Below are positions 61,098 through 64,000 of a stretch of DNA of 64,000 nt, piece by piece. The stretch lies in contig NZ_JBAJNS010000001.1 of assembly GCF_037911585.1 (NCBI RefSeq), forward strand, positions 2,355,001-2,419,000, given 5' to 3'. A model generated the notes under the pieces. It was given only the letters and a program-made list of their open reading frames with translations. It was not told where the DNA came from and ran no database searches. Origin of the DNA: Streptomyces sp. GSL17-111. Lineage in GTDB: Bacteria > Actinomycetota > Actinomycetes > Streptomycetales > Streptomycetaceae. The position numbers and the translations under genes are program-made. Position 1 is the first letter of the stretch, and the number at the start of each line of letters is the position of its first letter.

Positions 61098-62318
61098 TCA
61101 GGTGATGAGCAGGCAGGTGTCCCATGCGGTCGCTGGGGGGCCAGCGGCCGCCAGCGCAGCCAAGGCGCTCCCCGCGGTGCCTTCCAGCAGACCGGGGCCG
61201 CAGTCAGAGCTCGGTTCGGTAGCGGCGAGGCGATCGGCGGCCAGGGCACGAAGCTGGTCAGCGGCTGGCGGGTCGGCCAGTTCGGCGGCACGGGTGGCGA
61301 TGGCGGCCAGACCCGCGTGTCCATGGCACAGCGTCGCGTCGACCGTGGCGGTGAGCTGCGCCGGGTCGGTGAGGGCGCCGATCAGCGCTGCCTCGGCCAT
61401 CCGCTGGCGGGCGGTGTCGCCGGTCGCCGCGGCAGCGAGCTGCTGCACCCGCGCGGCCCCGGCAGTGCCGTAACACCAGGAAGGGCGGCGCTGGGCGCCG
61501 CTGTGCACGACCGTCGGCGGGCCGGCGGCCAACTCGCGCCAGGTGACCATGTACGGCCAGCGGGCTCCGTGCGGGGAGTCGGTGCGCCACCGGTCCGTCC
61601 AGCGGCAGATCGCGTTGATCGCCTCGGTGTGGCGAGGAACGGTGACCTCCCGTAGCGCACAGATGGACAGGAGGGCGAGGGGCCCGCCGATCCCGTGGGC
61701 CAGTCCGAGATTCGCGTGTCCGCCGGGGAACTCGGCCGGATCGACACGGCCGGTCGGCGCGGTCTTCGTCCACCAGCCGGGCACCTGTTCACCCTGGTCG
61801 GCCAGGGGCTGCGCCAGGCGTACGAGGTAGCTCAGCAGCTCCCGCAGCTCGGGGCTGCCGGGGTCGTGGCGCAGCAGGTAGGCGCCCAGCCCGGCAAGCC
61901 CCCGGAGGGTGTCGAACTCGGCGAGGAGCGGGGTGCGGCCGCAGTCGATGCGGCTGCCAGCCTCCCGCAGACGGTGCTGAATGTCGGCGCCGATGCGGGC
62001 ATGCAGGGTTGTCAGGGCTCGTTGGTAGGAGCCGGGCCGGACAGCAGCGGATGTAGCGAGGGCGTAGGCGACTGCGGGGGCTCCGTAGAAGGCGCCGGAA
62101 CTTCCGCCGGAGGTCACCGGTGCGGAAGCGGCGTAGGAAAGCCAGGTGTGGGCTCGGGCCCATGGGCGGATACCGCGGGCAGCGAGCTCGATGTGCAGCA
62201 GGGCAATGCCGGGCGCGCCGTGTGCGAGAGACTGCCGCCACCACTTCTCCCCGGTCGGGCGGTGTACGGCGGGCTCGGATAGCTCGTCGGCCACGGTGAC
62301 CGCGTCCTGGGGCGTCAC
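61098..62318 (-). CDS. lanC: Lanthionine synthetase C-like cyclase
   Basis: The product is 406 aa from a GTG at 62318 overlapping the lanB stop. An (alpha/alpha)-barrel with Zn-site residues Cys in SWCYGTAG, Cys-His in ATLCHGHAG, plus GGHANLGLAHGIGGPLALLS and EGTAGSALAAL. LanC adds cysteine thiols to dehydrated Ser/Thr to form lanthionine rings. It is one of three class I-type enzymes here; the next gene starts 31 bases downstream. Confidence 0.9.
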   Translation of the reverse strand: MTPQDAVTVADELSEPAVHRPTGEKWWRQSLAHGAPGIALLHIELAARGIRPWARAHTWLSYAASAPVTSGGSSGAFYGAPAVAYALATSAAVRPGSYQRALTTLHARIGADIQHRLREAGSRIDCGRTPLLAEFDTLRGLAGLGAYLLRHDPGSPELRELLSYLVRLAQPLADQGEQVPGWWTKTAPTGRVDPAEFPGGHANLGLAHGIGGPLALLSICALREVTVPRHTEAINAICRWTDRWRTDSPHGARWPYMVTWRELAAGPPTVVHSGAQRRPSWCYGTAGAARVQQLAAAATGDTARQRMAEAALIGALTDPAQLTATVDATLCHGHAGLAAIATRAAELADPPAADQLRALAADRLAATEPSSDCGPGLLEGTAGSALAALAAAGPPATAWDTCLLIT

Positions 62319-64000
62319 CGCACCCGTCCCCTCCGGGCGGCCCAGGCCATGGCGGCGGCGCGGGCAAGGTGGAGGCACATCGCCTTGTCGGTCGGCCGGA
62401 TGCCATACGCGCGCAGGAAGTGGGAGTGCAGCAGGGCATCGAGGGCGGCGTCCGGGCTGATTCCGTCGGTTTCCGGGCCGGGGAAGTGGGAGCGGTAGGC
62501 GGCCAGCGCACTGTGGCGGGTGATCCAGGCCTGAGTGTTGGCCGGGCCGCCGGGAGATCGGCGCAGCGCGGCGAAGTCGTCCTCGGGGTTGGCCAGACGC
62601 AGGGCCTCGGCGTGCACGGGGCGGGGCACGCCCGGCGGTGCGGCGGCGGGGGCGTGGTCGATGAGCCACCGTGTCCCGGATGCGGGGCTTCCGGTGAAGG
62701 CGCAGGCCATCGCGGTGAAGTGTGCGGCGGTCATGGCCCGCCGATCGGGTAGGACGCTGCGGCGGAGTTGGGCGAGGACGGTGGCGGTGTCGGCAGCCAG
62801 GACGTCCTCAGCGGCCGTCAGCGCGGAACCGGTGCCGAACCGGCCGGTCTGCGGCACGGCCGGGGTGAATGTGAGGCTGCGCAGCAGGGCACGCGAGCGT
62901 AGTTCATGCGCCCAGGCGCCGACCTGGCGTGTGGCGGAGGCGTAGGTCTGCCCATGGGCCGTCGTGATGAACAGACGCAGGGCGGGCTCGCGTTCGTCCT
63001 GGTGTCGGAGGAACCACCACCGTGGCGGGGCGGAGTCGCTCAGGCGCGCCAGGAGCTGCGGAAGGTGCCGGGCAAGGATGTGGTCGTGGAGGTCGCTGTC
63101 CGCGAGGATGGTGGCCGCCAGCGTGCCGGTGGTGCCGGGGAGCTGTGGGCGGTGGTGGTCCACCAGCATGGCAGGGGAGGGACGGGGCGGGTCCGGCCAG
63201 CGGGTGCGGTTGGTGGAGCTCAGGGGGATGACGAGTTCGTGGGCGCGGCCCTCGCACCATCCGTCCGCCCGCTCCGGCGGTGCCTCCGTCAGCAAGGCGT
63301 GCTGATGCCTCGCCATGTGCTCACGCAGCAGGGTCCGGTGCGCCACCGAGCCAAGGTCCAGGGGCAGCCGCCAGTCTCCTTGTGTGAGCTGGAGCCGGGC
63401 GGGAGCTTTCCAGCGGTGGCACCAGTCGGTCAGGGCGGTGCTCCAATGCTCGAATGCGGCTTTAGCTTTCGGCAGTTCATGGGTGCTCAGGCGCCATCTG
63501 GCCGGGGACAGCACGACGCGACCGTGCCGCAGCCGTGGCAGGAACGGCAGCGCGCCGACGACACCCCAGTCGAATTCGGTGACCTGCGCACACTGCGCAA
63601 GGGATAGCTCGGTGATCAGACGGGCCAGCGGCGGTGTGTGCTTGAGCAGGTTCAACGCGTGCAGGCCCCACGCCTCAACGCGACGCCTAGTCGCCGGGAC
63701 CGCCAGGTACAGGCGATGGCCGTCGCAGCCGACTGCCAGGTCCTCGGCCGTCAGCACGTGGGCGCTGGCAAGGCGGTGCTCGCCCAGGCTGATGACGGTG
63801 GGCAGCACCTGCTCCGTGCGGGTCACGTGCGCAGAAGCGGGGTCCAGGGGCGGGAAAGAGAGCTGAGCCGGGAGCGTGCCAGCGTCCGCCGTGGGTAAGC
63901 ATGCCAGGTTCTCAAGCGCGGCCTTGCGCTGTTCGGCAGGCAGCAGGCGCAGGAAGCGGCCGGTGACCACGCCGACAGCACGGGAGGCCGACAGGACCGT
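62315..64000 (-). CDS. lanB: Lantibiotic dehydratase (LanB), N-terminus beyond the window
   Basis: The visible part is the C-terminal 561 or so residues and remains open to the right edge, so the gene starts outside. The glutamylation region is partly present (HLDP-type stretches such as HRTLLREHMARHQHALLTEA). The C-terminal elimination domain is clear: RWWFLRHQDEREPALRLFITT, TGRFGTGSALTAAEDVLAADT and HFLRAYGIRPTDKAMCLHLARAA. LanB uses glutamyl-tRNA to dehydrate Ser and Thr of a precursor peptide. The precursor (FxLD type) must lie upstream, off the window. Confidence 0.9.
   Translation of the reverse strand, partial: TVLSASRAVGVVTGRFLRLLPAEQRKAALENLACLPTADAGTLPAQLSFPPLDPASAHVTRTEQVLPTVISLGEHRLASAHVLTAEDLAVGCDGHRLYLAVPATRRRVEAWGLHALNLLKHTPPLARLITELSLAQCAQVTEFDWGVVGALPFLPRLRHGRVVLSPARWRLSTHELPKAKAAFEHWSTALTDWCHRWKAPARLQLTQGDWRLPLDLGSVAHRTLLREHMARHQHALLTEAPPERADGWCEGRAHELVIPLSSTNRTRWPDPPRPSPAMLVDHHRPQLPGTTGTLAATILADSDLHDHILARHLPQLLARLSDSAPPRWWFLRHQDEREPALRLFITTAHGQTYASATRQVGAWAHELRSRALLRSLTFTPAVPQTGRFGTGSALTAAEDVLAADTATVLAQLRRSVLPDRRAMTAAHFTAMACAFTGSPASGTRWLIDHAPAAAPPGVPRPVHAEALRLANPEDDFAALRRSPGGPANTQAWITRHSALAAYRSHFPGPETDGISPDAALDALLHSHFLRAYGIRPTDKAMCLHLARAAAMAWAARRGRVR

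Overview
This is a high-GC actinobacterial chromosome segment, almost certainly from a Streptomyces or a close relative. The coding style (third codon positions nearly all G or C, GTG/TTG starts, 4-base ATGA/GTGA gene overlaps), a DUF397 protein, XRE/DUF6879 genes, an ESX (type VII) system, an FxLD-type lanthipeptide locus and the second, partial nuo set beside korAB all point that way. No rRNA or tRNA gene and no CRISPR array was seen.

Layout. (1) 1-2974, minus: nuoA-nuoB-nuoC-nuoH-nuoI(start), a complex I set in which nuoC runs straight into nuoH, so nuoD/E/F/G are absent. (2) 3251-11560, minus: ESX core block of a 91-aa membrane protein, EccD, a MinD/ParA-like ATPase, EccC and a DUF6177 protein. 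(3) 11762-16031, plus: ferritin-like metal-dependent hydrolase, flavin/2Fe-2S reductase, epoxide-hydrolase-like protein, peroxiredoxin and nitroreductase. (4) 16049-20710: a decayed reading frame, nested inverted repeats before a DUF234-type ATPase, and DUF397, winged-helix, AIM24 and PTH2 genes. (5) 20725-27577: sugar-uptake unit (debranching-type glycosidase, LacI regulator, binding lipoprotein, two permeases; no ATPase). (6) 27669-33893, minus: ESX effector block with two WXG100-like proteins, a DUF6507 protein, a 761-aa polymorphic toxin, its probable immunity protein, and an AAA+ ATPase with a TPR membrane protein. (7) 34123-40585: two tandem histidine kinases with almost identical catalytic halves, a NarL-type regulator, and korA-korB ending at a strong hairpin. 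(8) 40754-50206: stress, transport and envelope genes. (9) 50339-53232: small XRE/DUF6879-type genes and a methyltransferase. (10) 53526-57783: IS3 transposase wreck, a 1207-aa adenylation-carrier-oxoamine synthase-SCP2-like fusion, and a methyltransferase fragment. (11) 57855-64000, minus: FxLD-type class I lanthipeptide genes (LanB cut by the window end, LanC, fused methyltransferase, unknown 376-aa protein); the precursor peptide must lie outside.

How they fit together. The partial complex I lacks the NADH-oxidising module and lies in the same region as korAB, which reduces ferredoxin, so a ferredoxin-fed respiratory route is plausible (inference). The two ESX blocks, 16 kb apart, give the motor and channel on one side and cargo plus chaperones on the other; EccB, EccE and mycosin are not in the window. 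The LacI regulator sits between two matching operators that face the glycosidase gene. The least familiar items are the adenylation-carrier-oxoamine synthase fusion, flanked by mobile-element and duplication scars, and the ESX toxin with a caspase-like His/Cys pair.
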